A DNA stretch of 64,000 nt from Romboutsia lituseburensis (GTDB lineage Bacteria > Bacillota > Clostridia > Peptostreptococcales > Peptostreptococcaceae): positions 1,178,001 to 1,242,000 of the forward strand of contig NZ_JANQBQ010000001.1 of assembly GCF_024723825.1 (NCBI RefSeq). The letters are read 5' to 3'. Shown one piece after another: positions 25,508 through 35,161 of this stretch. The position numbers were made by a program, and so were the translations under genes. Position 1 is the first letter of the stretch. Each line of letters starts with the position of its first letter. Below the pieces are notes generated by a model. That model was not told where the DNA came from and ran no database searches. It saw nothing but the letters and a program-made list of their open reading frames with translations.

Positions 25508-25963
25508 TTATATCATATCTTCATATTCTAATTCTAATTCTTCTTCATTCTCTTCAAAATCAGCTAAACTCATGACTCCAACTAATGATATTATTCCATT
25601 TAAAGAATTATTTATCTTCTTTAACATATCTTCTTCATCATTTAATATTAGAATATTTGTCGATATTTCTACCATTAAAGCTAATGAAACACCTGATACT
25701 ATAAATTGCTCTTTTGATTTAGCTAACTCAGCTATTTTTCTAGTTACTATTTGGCTAGGTGCTCCACCTATTAAGTCTGCAAATACTATTAATTTATCAT
25801 ACTTATTCAAATAATCTGTAACTACCTTCTCAAATTGCTCATGAGTTATATCTTCTGATAAATCTTGCGCATGAACTCTATCACTTGCCCCCAATAATAA
25901 ATCAAAAGCAGACTTCATTCCCGTTGCAAAATTTCCGTGTCCTACTATTAATATATTGTACAT
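25508..25963 (-). CDS. PTS EIIA component, mannose family (glycosaminoglycan disaccharide system)
   Basis: 151 residues. The phosphorylated His is in IVGHGNFATG (residue 9), and FADLIGGAPSQIV is the second conserved segment. Accepts phosphate from HPr and passes it to EIIB. Operon order on the minus strand is ugl, EIIB, EIIC, EIID, EIIA, yajC. A C-terminal acidic tail (EENEEELELEYEDM) is present. By context the transported substrate is an unsaturated glycosaminoglycan disaccharide. Confidence 0.9.
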   Translation of the reverse strand: MYNILIVGHGNFATGMKSAFDLLLGASDRVHAQDLSEDITHEQFEKVVTDYLNKYDKLIVFADLIGGAPSQIVTRKIAELAKSKEQFIVSGVSLALMVEISTNILILNDEEDMLKKINNSLNGIISLVGVMSLADFEENEEELELEYEDMI

Positions 25964-25979
25964 GTTACACCCCTTTTTA

Positions 25980-26795
25980 TTATGCTATAATACCAAATAC
26001 TGATCCTATCATTCCAATAGCTACAGTTAATCCTAATAATTGATATACATTCCATTTTTTATTTCTAACTAGATAGAAAATGTATAGTGTAAATAATGCT
26101 GGTAATAAATTTGGAGTTATCTTATCTAATATTGTTTGGAATGCAATTTCATTTACTGATCCATCTGGTAATGTTGCTGTATACTTAAGAGGAATATTTA
26201 TCTTTACAAATGATACTGCAAGGCCTGAAACAACTGTTATACCAACTATTGCTGCCATTCTTGATATACTTGCCATTTTTTCGCTTAATGAATCTATATA
26301 ATCTGTCCCTAATTTATATCCATAGTATCCAGTCACTACTTTAGTAGTTATTAGTGATATGTTTATACCTAAGAAAAATAATATTGGCCCTATTATTAAT
26401 CCTTCTGCAGCTAGACCTGCACCGATACTTGAAAATAACGGAGCTAATCCAAATTGGAAGAATGAATCACCTATTCCTGATAAAGGTCCCATTAATGCCA
26501 TTTTTATTGAACGAGCATTTTCTGCACTTTCTCCATTATCAAGTAATGCTAAGTGTATGCTTGTTATAAAAGGCAATGTCTGTGGATTTGAGTTAAAAAA
26601 CTCTATATTTTCTATTGCTGATTGTTTTAATTCTTTTTCATTATTTGCATATATTTTCTTAAGAGCAGGCATCAGAATATTTGCATACCCTACACCTTGA
26701 TAATTTCCATAGTTAAAAGCCGATTGCAAGAAAAAAGATCTTAGTGCAACTATTAAATAATCTTTCCATTTTAACACTGGGTTCTTAGATTCCAT
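25980..26795 (-). CDS. PTS EIID component, mannose family
   Basis: 271 residues. The conserved EIID start SFFLQSAFNYGNYQGVGYANILMPALKKIY and central MGPLSGIGDSFFQFGLAP are present, with several helices in the C-terminal half. With EIIC it forms the membrane channel. It overlaps the end of the EIIC gene by 11 bases, so the two are coupled. Confidence 0.92.
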   Translation of the reverse strand: MESKNPVLKWKDYLIVALRSFFLQSAFNYGNYQGVGYANILMPALKKIYANNEKELKQSAIENIEFFNSNPQTLPFITSIHLALLDNGESAENARSIKMALMGPLSGIGDSFFQFGLAPLFSSIGAGLAAEGLIIGPILFFLGINISLITTKVVTGYYGYKLGTDYIDSLSEKMASISRMAAIVGITVVSGLAVSFVKINIPLKYTATLPDGSVNEIAFQTILDKITPNLLPALFTLYIFYLVRNKKWNVYQLLGLTVAIGMIGSVFGIIA

Positions 26796-27582
26796 TAGAA
26801 TAATCCTCCTCTAAACATTCTACTGAGTTAGCTTGTGGTGTTACTAATACTGGCTTGTTATGATAATCATATAATGCAAATACTAATGCTAAAAATGCTA
26901 TACCTATTACAGGTAAGTTAAAGAACGTAACTGCTACGAACCCTAATACAACAAATGCAACATATTCTTTTTTTACCATAACATTAAGTATCATAGCAAA
27001 TCCTATTGCTGGTAGCATTCTTCCTGCTACGGCAAATCCATCTATTATCCAGACTGGAATCATATTTATTACAGCCTGAGCTCCTTCAACACTCATTGAA
27101 GCTGCAAACCCTATTAAGAATCCTACTACTAAAAATGCTACTACTGATAGATGAGATAATATTCCAAATTTTTTAAATTTCCCCTCTTCTAGTGCTTTTT
27201 TAGCTGCTGCAGGCATACCTGCCATCGCTGTATATGTAGCTGTTATTAAAAACTGGAATGCAACCGCAAATGGCATCGATAATGCTAAAGCTGTCTCTAC
27301 ATCCATTCCTGCTGCTTTCATTGATATAGCCATTAATGTTCCAACTATACCAGGCCCTAGTTGATTTGGTGGCACAGTACCACCAGCTCCAACTCCAAAT
27401 CCCATAAATGCTATTTCCGATACTGCTCCCATGGCTAACGCTGTAGGTAAATCTCCTAGTATTAAACCTACCCCCGTTGCTAGAACTAATGAACGATTAG
27501 TATATATTCCTAATAACTGACCTGCTAGACAAAGACCTGACCATAATCCAATTAATAGACACTGGAATATTGAGATTTCCAT
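26785..27582 (-). CDS. PTS EIIC component, mannose/N-acetylgalactosamine family
   Basis: 265 residues, multi-spanning. Typical segments are LGDLPTALAMGAVSEIAFMGFGVGAGGTVPPNQLGPGIVGTL and a run of C-terminal helices. The mannose-family EIIC/EIID pair imports sugars with phosphorylation; Aga/hyaluronate-type systems fall here. GGGGG ribosome site before the ATG. Located after EIIB with a 25-base gap. Confidence 0.92.
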   Translation of the reverse strand: MEISIFQCLLIGLWSGLCLAGQLLGIYTNRSLVLATGVGLILGDLPTALAMGAVSEIAFMGFGVGAGGTVPPNQLGPGIVGTLMAISMKAAGMDVETALALSMPFAVAFQFLITATYTAMAGMPAAAKKALEEGKFKKFGILSHLSVVAFLVVGFLIGFAASMSVEGAQAVINMIPVWIIDGFAVAGRMLPAIGFAMILNVMVKKEYVAFVVLGFVAVTFFNLPVIGIAFLALVFALYDYHNKPVLVTPQANSVECLEEDYSNGI

Positions 27583-27607
27583 TATTATTTCCCCCTAAAC
27601 ATTTATT

Positions 27608-28099
27608 TTATAAGTAATTAGTTATATCTACCTCTGCAGCTCCATCACCACCTATTGGAGTTGTTTTAGTATTAAATTTCACACCATGTTTATCTTTTAA
27701 TATTCTTAGCGATTCTTTATCTTTTTGACCTAAGTATATAGATCTTGTTACTTTTTCTTTTCCCTCTTCATTGTGTATATTACCTATATTTATCTCTTTG
27801 ATTGGAACACCTCCATCAACTAATTTTAGAGCTGATTCTGTGCTCTTACATACTATAAATATTTTTTGGTGTGGCGCTGCTTTATGTATTACATCACAAG
27901 TTTTTTGTATTGAGAAAAATCTCATTCCTACAGAAGCTGGCACTACTGTTTTCATTAAAGTCTGTTGTAACTTATTTGTGCTAGCTTCATCATCTGCTAC
28001 TATAACTAAGTTAGCTCCTAAAGCACTTAACCACATTTGTCCTTGGCCATGTATCAATCTTTCATCAATTCTTAGCATTTTTATATCTGGTACTCCCAT
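27608..28099 (-). CDS. PTS EIIB component, mannose family
   Basis: About 163 residues. The phosphorylated His lies in RIDERLIHGQG near the N terminus, followed by the conserved IVADDEAS. Takes phosphate from EIIA and phosphorylates the sugar entering through EIIC/EIID. The ATG at 28099 is preferred because AAGGAG lies 8 bases before it; an upstream GTG (28108) lies within that site. Directly follows ugl by 38 bases. Confidence 0.9.
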   Translation of the reverse strand: MGVPDIKMLRIDERLIHGQGQMWLSALGANLVIVADDEASTNKLQQTLMKTVVPASVGMRFFSIQKTCDVIHKAAPHQKIFIVCKSTESALKLVDGGVPIKEINIGNIHNEEGKEKVTRSIYLGQKDKESLRILKDKHGVKFNTKTTPIGGDGAAEVDITNYL

Positions 28100-28137
28100 C
28101 TTTAACACTCCTTATATAATATATTTTTTATTTACCC

Positions 28138-29328
28138 TTACCAATAAAGCTCCCAATCTTTATAAAATCTTATTAAAGCTTCTAGGTAGAAGTAATCTCC
28201 CCATATGTTACCTTCATCTACACCTTTTCCTGAATGCCATGAATAAACGCCATGTAATAATAATGTATCAACATCATCTTCTACTGTAGTAGAGTAATTA
28301 TTTATTAAAGATCTTAGTATTGTGTGCATTGCATGCTTATATGTGTCTTTGTCTTCATCTACTTCTGGTAAATATTTACCCATCTCATGCATACCACATA
28401 CTGCGATAGCTGCTGCTGAAGAATCCCTAGATTGATCATCACCATCATTAAATATTAAATCCCAAAAACAAACGTTATCCTCAGGAAGTCTATTTAAGAA
28501 ATAGTTTGTAACTCCCTTGTATAATCTAAAGCATTCTTCATCTTTTGTGCATCTGTAATTTAGAGGTAACCCATAAACTCCCCATGCTTGACCTCTTGCC
28601 CAAGAAGAATCATCACTATATCCTTGTCTTGTTACCCCTCTTAAAGGTTCTCCTGTTTTGTTGTCAAAATAGAATGTATGGAATGCTGATGCATCACTTC
28701 TTACAACATTGTTGCATGATGTAACATAGTGGTTGTAAGCTATATCATAATATTTTTTATCTCCTGTTTCTTCATATGCCCAATATAGTAATGGTATATT
28801 TAGTAAGCAGTCTATTATTAATCTGTAATTGTCTTCAGCTCCTAAAACTCCCCATGCCTGTATGAATTTTCCTGTTTCTTGGTATCTTCCTATTAATTGG
28901 TCAGCTGCTTTTATTGCTGCTTCCTTTGCATCTTCATTTTTTGTTAATTTGTAAGATGCTACACATGAAAGGCTGTATAAGAATCCCATATCATGGTGGT
29001 CTACCTCAATTTTGTTCTCTATTCTATGCTTATATGACTCAACATTTTTATCTGCTAGCTTTTTGAATTTTTCATCATTTGTATACTCATAAGCTAACCA
29101 TAACATTCCTGTCCAAAATCCATTAGTCCATTCTATATTATCAATCACTTTGTACTTATTATCGAATGTAGCTGGTGTCGGATATTGTTCCCCAAATTTA
29201 TCCATATTTTTTTCAATTACTTTTATACAATTGTCAATAGCTGTTTTGATTTCTTCCCTTGTTATAAAATAGTTTTCTTTGAAAAAACTAGACTTTTTGA
29301 TTTTTTCAATGTTAATGTCTTTTATCAT
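28138..29328 (-). CDS. ugl: Unsaturated glucuronyl hydrolase (GH88)
   Basis: 396 residues. Hydrolyses the unsaturated uronic acid from disaccharides made by polysaccharide lyases acting on hyaluronate, chondroitin or heparin-type glycans. GH88 signatures include NGFWTGMLWLAYEYT, DHHDMGFLYSLSC (catalytic Asp region), RQGYSDDSSWARGQAWGVYG and DSSAAAIAVCGM. The ATG at 29328 is chosen because GGAGGGG lies 5 bases upstream; the upstream ATG (29340) has none. First gene of the PTS operon, behind a KdgR-type operator. Confidence 0.92.
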   Translation of the reverse strand: MIKDINIEKIKKSSFFKENYFITREEIKTAIDNCIKVIEKNMDKFGEQYPTPATFDNKYKVIDNIEWTNGFWTGMLWLAYEYTNDEKFKKLADKNVESYKHRIENKIEVDHHDMGFLYSLSCVASYKLTKNEDAKEAAIKAADQLIGRYQETGKFIQAWGVLGAEDNYRLIIDCLLNIPLLYWAYEETGDKKYYDIAYNHYVTSCNNVVRSDASAFHTFYFDNKTGEPLRGVTRQGYSDDSSWARGQAWGVYGLPLNYRCTKDEECFRLYKGVTNYFLNRLPEDNVCFWDLIFNDGDDQSRDSSAAAIAVCGMHEMGKYLPEVDEDKDTYKHAMHTILRSLINNYSTTVEDDVDTLLLHGVYSWHSGKGVDEGNIWGDYFYLEALIRFYKDWELYW

Positions 29329-29368
29329 GTTCCCCTCCATAATGATTTACTTATTAACTCAACCCTTA

Positions 29369-29395
29369 CGTTCCGTATTATGAAACAGTGTTTCG
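29369..29395. promoter_or_regulatory. KdgR/IclR-type composite operator upstream of ugl-PTS
   Basis: CGTTCCGTATTATGAAACAG continues to GTTTCG. Two overlapping dyads share an arm: GTTCC-N7-GAAAC and GAAAC-N3-GTTTC. The first is repeated at 34231-34247 upstream of kduI. The gap 29396-29620 holds AT-rich divergent promoter sequence with no further feature seen. Confidence 0.6.
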
Positions 29396-29620
29396 TTTTT
29401 TCTTATCTTTATTATAAATAACGGTTTAATTTTTGTCAATTTATTTAAGGTAAATTTTTCAAGTTTTTTTTATATTCTCATTATCAAAACTTAAATATTT
29501 TATGTTTTTTATTATTTTACTTTAAAACTAAATTTTTCCCCTTTTAAAATTTATAAATTTAGTGTATCTTTATATTTATAAATTAGTTACGAGTTTTAAT
29601 TTAAGGGGGATGTATACAAA

Positions 29621-30400
29621 ATGACTGACACTAATTTAGTCCAATCTGTAGATAGGGCTTTAAGTATATTAGAATATTTAGGTGAATACCACAATGGAGC
29701 TGGTATTACAGAGATTTCAAAGGCATTAGGCCTTAGTAAGGCTACTGTACATAGATTAATTACTACTCTAAAAATTAAAGATTTTGTTCGTCAATCTGAA
29801 GATAATGAACAATATTTTTTGAGTTTTAAGCTGTTATATCTTTCAAATTGTATAAGTACAAAACTTGATATTTTTAAAATTTCAAGACCTATAATAACCA
29901 AATTTGCAGATGATGTTGACGCTACAGTTCATCTTTCTATTTTAGATGACACACGTACAAATATTGTTTATGTAGACAAAATAGAACCTACCAATTCAAA
30001 CAAAATATTTGTTATGTCTTCTAAAGTTGGTAAAAAGGCTCCTTGCTATTGTACTGCTGCTGGAAAATTACTTTTATCTCAATATAGTGATGATGAAATA
30101 AGAGATATAATGAAAGATGTAGATTATAAAGTCTACACTGAAAAAACTATAAAAAATACAGATGAATTTATAGAAGAAATTCATGAAGTCAGAAAACAAG
30201 GTTATGCACTTGATAAACATGAATATGATTCTGGAATAATATGTATTTCAATACCTATATATGATAAAAACGGTAATATAAACCTTGCTATGAGTGTTAC
30301 TGGTTTAATAATATATACAACAACTGATGATCTTATAGCGTTAAAATCTTCTTTATCTGATATCTCTTCAGAAATAAGTAATATAATTAAATATTTATAA
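29621..30400 (+). CDS. IclR/KdgR-family transcriptional regulator
   Basis: 259 residues. N-terminal winged helix (DRALSILEYLGEYHNGAGITEISKALGLSKATVHRLITTL) and C-terminal IclR effector domain with YVDKIEPTNS, PCYCTAAGKLLLS and YALDKHEYDSGIICISIPI. By context it responds to 2-keto-3-deoxygluconate or an unsaturated uronate and controls the glycosaminoglycan genes through the operators at 29369-29395 and 34231-34256. ATG behind AAGGGGG. Transcribed divergently from ugl. Confidence 0.9.
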   Translation: MTDTNLVQSVDRALSILEYLGEYHNGAGITEISKALGLSKATVHRLITTLKIKDFVRQSEDNEQYFLSFKLLYLSNCISTKLDIFKISRPIITKFADDVDATVHLSILDDTRTNIVYVDKIEPTNSNKIFVMSSKVGKKAPCYCTAAGKLLLSQYSDDEIRDIMKDVDYKVYTEKTIKNTDEFIEEIHEVRKQGYALDKHEYDSGIICISIPIYDKNGNINLAMSVTGLIIYTTTDDLIALKSSLSDISSEISNIIKYL

Positions 30401-30408
30401 TTTAAAAA

Positions 30409-30439
30409 TAAAAATAGGGCTAAATTAGCCCTATTTTTT
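30409..30439. terminator. Convergent terminator
   Basis: AAAAATAGGGCTAA and TTAGCCCTATTTTT form an almost loop-less perfect palindrome with A/T tails, shared by the regulator and heparinase genes. Confidence 0.85.
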
Positions 30440-32444
30440 AATATTTAATTACTTTTTTACTTACTGTATATTTATCTTCAGTTATGACAACTACCTTACC
30501 ATATACATCATGTCCATATACATTTAATAATTTTTTCCCTTTATATATTTCATTATGGCAAATTAAAACTATATAAGTTTTATCTCCACTTACTATCTTT
30601 ATAGCTTCAGCTTCATAATCTTCTAAAACTCTATTGTTACAATTTTTTACTGGCATTTTTTCAAATGTAACTTTACTTAATTCTTTAGATACAGTTATAG
30701 CAGTTATTATAGATGTAAATCCAGTATTATTTGATTTTGTAGTTAATGTATCTTTATATTCTAATTTATTGTAATGATATGATACAGGACTTTTCTCAAT
30801 ACTTTTTTCTAAATCATTTAAATGATTTAAAGTTAAAAATCCATTCTTTCCTTTACAAATTGTTTTGTCGTCTTTAATTACTATATCATGTGCAAAGTGG
30901 AAAAATTGCTTATACTCATGTTCTCCTTCTCCATAAAATGCATCTATAACTAACCATATATCTGGTTTTATATAAATTATTTTTCTATTTGTAAAAACGC
31001 CTAAATTTATATATCCTAAATGAGACCCTTCACAATAATCAAAATTAGAATCACTTACAAAAGGATGTTTTATAGGTGTAGCAACGCTTTTATATCCCCA
31101 CGAACCATTTAATTCGCTAAATTCTTCGTTATTAACTATAGTTGTATTATGAGCTTTACAACTTTTTAAATATTGTCTAAGTTCATTTCCTTCTATATAT
31201 GTATATCTTCCTGGGTCTATTAAATAATCTTCTTTATTTGCAAAAACACTAAAATGTAATAAATCTGCATGACCATGACCACTTCCTAGTGTCCCACAAT
31301 GGAAATACATATAACTGTCTTCCTCTGTCCATCCTGACCTCATATAATAGTTTCCACTATCTTCAAATGCATAAGATTTTTTTAAAGGTGTATTTGATTT
31401 TATTTCTTTGTATTTTTTTATTGAGTTATATCCTAAGTCCCAAATACTTTCAAAATCAATTTCTTCATATGCACCATATTTTAATACAGGGTCATTATAT
31501 AAATATGCGGCTTTAGTTAACATATCTCTTAAATCAGTATCATCACTATCACTTTGACATATTTGATGATGATTAGGCTTTTTCATATATAAATTTGCAT
31601 AAGCTAATTTTTTAGTTTTTTCTAATATAATACTTGGTATTTTTATATTATTTTTTATACAAATTATAATAGAGTCAATATAACAATGCAGTACCTCATT
31701 TAAATACATTGGAGATTGTTCCCAATGCATACCATCATCCATTACCTGCAATTCAATTTGTTCTTCTAATCTTTCTAATGCTGTGTTTATGTATTTATTA
31801 CTAATTTCTTTTTCATTTAAAGCTAACCCTACTATTAATAAACCATGACTTTCTAATACTCCCCAGTTGCTTAACTTTCTAGGGTCATGGTAATTATTAT
31901 ATAAATATTCACAGTGCTCTTGTAATGAGTTTTTAAATAATAGTTTTATATCTTCTGATAAATACTCACTTTCTTTAAAATACATGTATGCTTTTATCCA
32001 ATTTTCACATCTTATACCAGCTTCAATAGTTCTCCATGTTGTTTTGTCTGTTCCTTCAATTAATACTACATTTTCTATCCAATGTTTTAGTTGATAAAAA
32101 AATACTTTTGAATATTTTTCGTCATTAGTTAGTGCATAAGCTTTACCTAGTGTAACCCAATATCTATGTCTATTTAACATAAAAATCCATTCTTCATCCA
32201 TATTTGGAGTCTTATCCCAAACTATCTTATCTTCAAATGTGTAAGGTATAAATGTTCTTTCCATATCCCATTTCCATTCAAACATAAACTTGTTGTTACA
32301 AACATCATCTGCAATTCGTATAGTTTCTTTAACATCATCAAGAAATTTCAACTTAGAATATTTTGATATTTCGTTTATTTCTTCTGTACTTAAATATATA
32401 TCTAATTTCATATTTACTTCTTTTTTATATGTTGTTTCACTCAT
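30438..32444 (-). CDS. Heparinase II/III-family polysaccharide lyase
   Basis: 668 residues, cytoplasmic by lack of a signal peptide. An N-terminal alpha/alpha toroid (residues ~60-340, with SNWGVLESHGLLIVGLAL and DGMHWEQSPMY) is followed by a beta-sandwich heparinase II/III C domain (GSGHGHADLLHFSVFANKEDYLIDPGRYTY, with catalytic His/Tyr candidates). Similar enzymes occur in streptococcal hyaluronate/PTS loci. It would cleave imported glycosaminoglycan oligosaccharides or disaccharides. ATG behind AAGGAG. Located with, but transcribed separately from, ugl and the kdu genes. Confidence 0.88.
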   Translation of the reverse strand: MSETTYKKEVNMKLDIYLSTEEINEISKYSKLKFLDDVKETIRIADDVCNNKFMFEWKWDMERTFIPYTFEDKIVWDKTPNMDEEWIFMLNRHRYWVTLGKAYALTNDEKYSKVFFYQLKHWIENVVLIEGTDKTTWRTIEAGIRCENWIKAYMYFKESEYLSEDIKLLFKNSLQEHCEYLYNNYHDPRKLSNWGVLESHGLLIVGLALNEKEISNKYINTALERLEEQIELQVMDDGMHWEQSPMYLNEVLHCYIDSIIICIKNNIKIPSIILEKTKKLAYANLYMKKPNHHQICQSDSDDTDLRDMLTKAAYLYNDPVLKYGAYEEIDFESIWDLGYNSIKKYKEIKSNTPLKKSYAFEDSGNYYMRSGWTEEDSYMYFHCGTLGSGHGHADLLHFSVFANKEDYLIDPGRYTYIEGNELRQYLKSCKAHNTTIVNNEEFSELNGSWGYKSVATPIKHPFVSDSNFDYCEGSHLGYINLGVFTNRKIIYIKPDIWLVIDAFYGEGEHEYKQFFHFAHDIVIKDDKTICKGKNGFLTLNHLNDLEKSIEKSPVSYHYNKLEYKDTLTTKSNNTGFTSIITAITVSKELSKVTFEKMPVKNCNNRVLEDYEAEAIKIVSGDKTYIVLICHNEIYKGKKLLNVYGHDVYGKVVVITEDKYTVSKKVIKY

Positions 32445-32500
32445 AACAATGTCTCCTTAATATAAACTATAAATATTTATAAGATTTTTTATATTTAAAA

Positions 32501-32539
32501 AGGAAACTATGCTTATATTAAAAATAAGTATAGTTTCCT
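32501..32539 (-). terminator. Terminator of the kduI-kduD operon
   Basis: On the minus strand AGGAAACTATACTTAT pairs with ATAAGCATAGTTTCCT (one mismatch) around a short loop, followed by TTTTTAAATA. Confidence 0.8.
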
Positions 32540-32551
32540 ATGTTAACACAA

Positions 32552-33331
32552 CTATCTAACTAACCATCCACCATCAACAGCTAATATATGACCATTAACG
32601 TAATCAGATGCTTTACTTGATAAGAATACTACAGCTCCCATTAAATCAAATGGTGTTCCCCATTTTTCAGCTGGTATTCTAGATAATATTTCTGAGTTTC
32701 TATTTTTATCAACTCTTATTGGAGCAGTATTTGCTGTTTCTATATATCCAGGTGCTATAGCATTTGTTTGAATATTTAAAGATGCTAATTCATTTGCAAA
32801 TGCTTTTGTTAATCCTGCTACAGCATGCTTACTTGCAGTATATGGTGGTACAAACTTTCCACCTTGGAATGATAGCATTGATGCTATATTTATTATCTTT
32901 CCTCCACCATTTTCAGCCATAATCTTAGATACCTTTTGGCTTAAATAATAAACTGCATTTAAGTTTATATCCATTACCGCTTGCCAATCTTCTTCTTTAT
33001 ACTCAAGAAGTGGAGCTCTTCTTATTGTTCCTGCATTGTTTACTAATATATCAATTTTACCAAATGTATTTATAGCTTCTTCTATAACCTTATCTCTATC
33101 TTCAGATTTTGTTAAGTCAGCTTGAACAAAATGTACTTTTCTTCCTAATGATTCAACTAATTCTCTTGTTTCATCCCAATTTGTATCATAAGTTGGAACT
33201 ACTAAATCAGCACCTGACTTAGCTAATGCTACAACATATCCTTGACCTAACCCAGTATTCCCACCTGTTACCATAGCAACTTTTCCTTCTAATGAAAAAA
33301 AGTCCATTGAAAAATCTCTTAAATTATTCAT
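32552..33331 (-). CDS. kduD: 2-deoxy-D-gluconate 3-dehydrogenase / 2-keto-3-deoxygluconate-forming dehydrogenase KduD
   Basis: 259-residue short-chain dehydrogenase with the cofactor loop TGGNTGLGQGY, NNAGTIRR, and the catalytic Ser-Tyr-Lys (IASM ... YTASKHAV). Reduces 2,5-diketo-3-deoxygluconate made by KduI to 2-keto-3-deoxygluconate with NAD(P)H. The ATG at 33331 is 9 bases from AAGGAG; the ATG at 33337 is too close to that site. It follows kduI by 32 bases. Confidence 0.9.
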   Translation of the reverse strand: MNNLRDFSMDFFSLEGKVAMVTGGNTGLGQGYVVALAKSGADLVVPTYDTNWDETRELVESLGRKVHFVQADLTKSEDRDKVIEEAINTFGKIDILVNNAGTIRRAPLLEYKEEDWQAVMDINLNAVYYLSQKVSKIMAENGGGKIINIASMLSFQGGKFVPPYTASKHAVAGLTKAFANELASLNIQTNAIAPGYIETANTAPIRVDKNRNSEILSRIPAEKWGTPFDLMGAVVFLSSKASDYVNGHILAVDGGWLVR

Positions 33332-33362
33332 CCTCATTTACTCCTTATGATGTTTTATTTAT

Positions 33363-34193
33363 TTATCTTAAATCTGACATCTTTATATGGTCCATATCAT
33401 CAAATGTTTGGTTTTCACCACACATACCCCATATAAATGTATAGTTGCTTGTTCCAACTCCTGAATGTATTGACCAACTTGGTGATATAAGTGCTTGTTC
33501 ATTTGAAACTACTAAATGTCTAGTTTCTTGTGGTTCTCCCATTAAATGTATTACTCTTGTGTCTTCATTCATATCAAAATAGAAGTATACTTCCATTCTT
33601 CTTTCATGTGTATGGCATGGCATAGTATTCCATACATTGTTAGGCTCTAACATTGTCATTCCCATTAATAATTGACAACTTTCACATACATTTGGATGTA
33701 CATATTGGTATATAGTTCTTTTGTTTAAGTTTTCTTGTTCCCCTAATTTTACTGGTCTAGCATCTTCTATATTAATTTTTACTGTTTTATATTCCTTATG
33801 AGCTGGTACTGAGTTTATATAGAATTTAGCTGGTTTGTCACCATCTATTGATTTGAATGTAACTTCTTTAACACCCATTCCTATATACATACCATCATGT
33901 TTTTTCATTTCGTGTTCCACACCATCTAAAACTATTACTCCTGCTTCACCTACGTTTATAACTCCCATTTCTCTTCTTTGTAAGAAAAATTCAACTCCCA
34001 TTTCTTTTCCTGCAGTTAATGTTAATTCTTCATCTATTGGCATTGCTCCACCAAATATTATTCTATCTACGTGGCTATATGTTAAGCTTATCTCATCTTT
34101 TAAAAATATCTCTTCCTTTAGGTAATGCTCTCTTAATTCTTTAGTATCATATTTTTTTGAATCAGCTGGATGATTTGCATATCTTATATCCAT
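33363..34193 (-). CDS. kduI: 5-keto-4-deoxyuronate isomerase (4-deoxy-L-threo-5-hexosulose-uronate ketol-isomerase)
   Basis: 276 residues, the standard KduI length, with MDIRYANHPADSKKYDTKELREHYL at the N terminus and the metal-binding cupin motif around MPCHTHERRMEVYFYFD. Converts the keto form of the unsaturated uronate released by Ugl to 2,5-diketo-3-deoxygluconate. First gene of kduI-kduD, behind a KdgR-like operator. GGGGAGG ribosome site. Confidence 0.95.
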   Translation of the reverse strand: MDIRYANHPADSKKYDTKELREHYLKEEIFLKDEISLTYSHVDRIIFGGAMPIDEELTLTAGKEMGVEFFLQRREMGVINVGEAGVIVLDGVEHEMKKHDGMYIGMGVKEVTFKSIDGDKPAKFYINSVPAHKEYKTVKINIEDARPVKLGEQENLNKRTIYQYVHPNVCESCQLLMGMTMLEPNNVWNTMPCHTHERRMEVYFYFDMNEDTRVIHLMGEPQETRHLVVSNEQALISPSWSIHSGVGTSNYTFIWGMCGENQTFDDMDHIKMSDLR

Positions 34194-34230
34194 TTTCTGT
34201 TTCCTCCCCTATGCTATGTTTTATATTATC

Positions 34231-34256
34231 GTTCCATAATACGGAACGTTGTTTCA
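34231..34256. promoter_or_regulatory. KdgR/IclR-type composite operator upstream of kduI
   Basis: GTTCC-N7-GGAAC (GTTCCATAATACGGAAC) followed by GGAAC-N3-GTTTC. On the opposite strand it shares the block CGTTCCGTATTATG with the ugl-side operator. It lies 38 bases upstream of the kduI start. Confidence 0.6.
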
Positions 34257-34383
34257 TTTTTGTTAAGTTAATTATATATCATTTTTTTATTTTTCGTCAA
34301 TGATTAAAATGGATTTTTATTCCATAATTTTTTCCATAATTTTATTTGATTTTTTATTTTATTAATACAGTATATTGAAATAT

Positions 34384-34413
34384 AAAAAAAGCACCCATCT
34401 AAATGAGTGCTTG
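34384..34413 (-). terminator. Terminator of eda
   Basis: AAGCACTCAT and ATGGGTGCTT (minus strand; one G-U) close a 4-base loop, followed by seven T. Confidence 0.8.
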
Positions 34414-34421
34414 CATATTCT

Positions 34422-35030
34422 TTATTTTCTTATTTCGTTTACTTTTTTTATAAATTCTTTAGCTAGTTTCTCTATATCCTCTAATGAACCTGCATTTAAT
34501 AATGAGCTTCCTACCCCTACACAACTTACTCCATTTTCAAACCATTTATCAATATTATTTATATCTACTCCACCAGTTGGCATTATTTTTACATCTGGTA
34601 TTGGTGCTTTTATAGCTTTAACAAACTTAGCTCCAAATGTATCTCCCGGAAATAATTTAACCATTTCATTTCCCTTGTTTAATGCATTCATCATTTCACT
34701 TACTGTCATACATCCAGGAAGATATAAAATATTATTTTCTTTACAAACATCATTTACTTCATCTGAAAAACCTGGACTAACTATGTATGAAGCCCCTGCT
34801 TTTATAGCATCTTTAGCCATTTCCCCATTTATTACACTACCTGCTCCGATTAATAAATCTTTATTTTCTTTAACTTCTTTTATCAATTTACATAAATTTG
34901 GTATTGTATATGTAAGCTCTATTGCTTTTATCCCACCATTAGAACATGCATTTATATACCCCTTAGCTTCCTCATGATTTTTCGCCCTAATTACTGCTAT
35001 TACTCCACAATCGATTAATTTATTTAACAC
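34422..35030 (-). CDS. eda: 2-keto-3-deoxy-6-phosphogluconate aldolase
   Basis: 202 residues, class I aldolase. The Schiff-base lysine lies in VKLFPGDTFG and the phosphate loop in IMPTGGV; ELTYTIP near residue 37 holds the catalytic Glu. Cleaves KDPG (or 4-hydroxy-2-oxoglutarate) to pyruvate and glyceraldehyde-3-phosphate, the last step of uronate breakdown here. GTG start behind GGGGGA. It is divergent from kdgK. Confidence 0.94.
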   Translation of the reverse strand: MLNKLIDCGVIAVIRAKNHEEAKGYINACSNGGIKAIELTYTIPNLCKLIKEVKENKDLLIGAGSVINGEMAKDAIKAGASYIVSPGFSDEVNDVCKENNILYLPGCMTVSEMMNALNKGNEMVKLFPGDTFGAKFVKAIKAPIPDVKIMPTGGVDINNIDKWFENGVSCVGVGSSLLNAGSLEDIEKLAKEFIKKVNEIRK

Positions 35031-35161
35031 AATAAATCCCCCTTTGATTTTAATTTTTAAATACAGCCTTGATTAACATCTAATTATATATATTTTTTTT
35101 ATTTTTTCAAGATTTTTATTTTTTCGTAATATATTTTTGATGTTTTATTTAATTTTTTATA

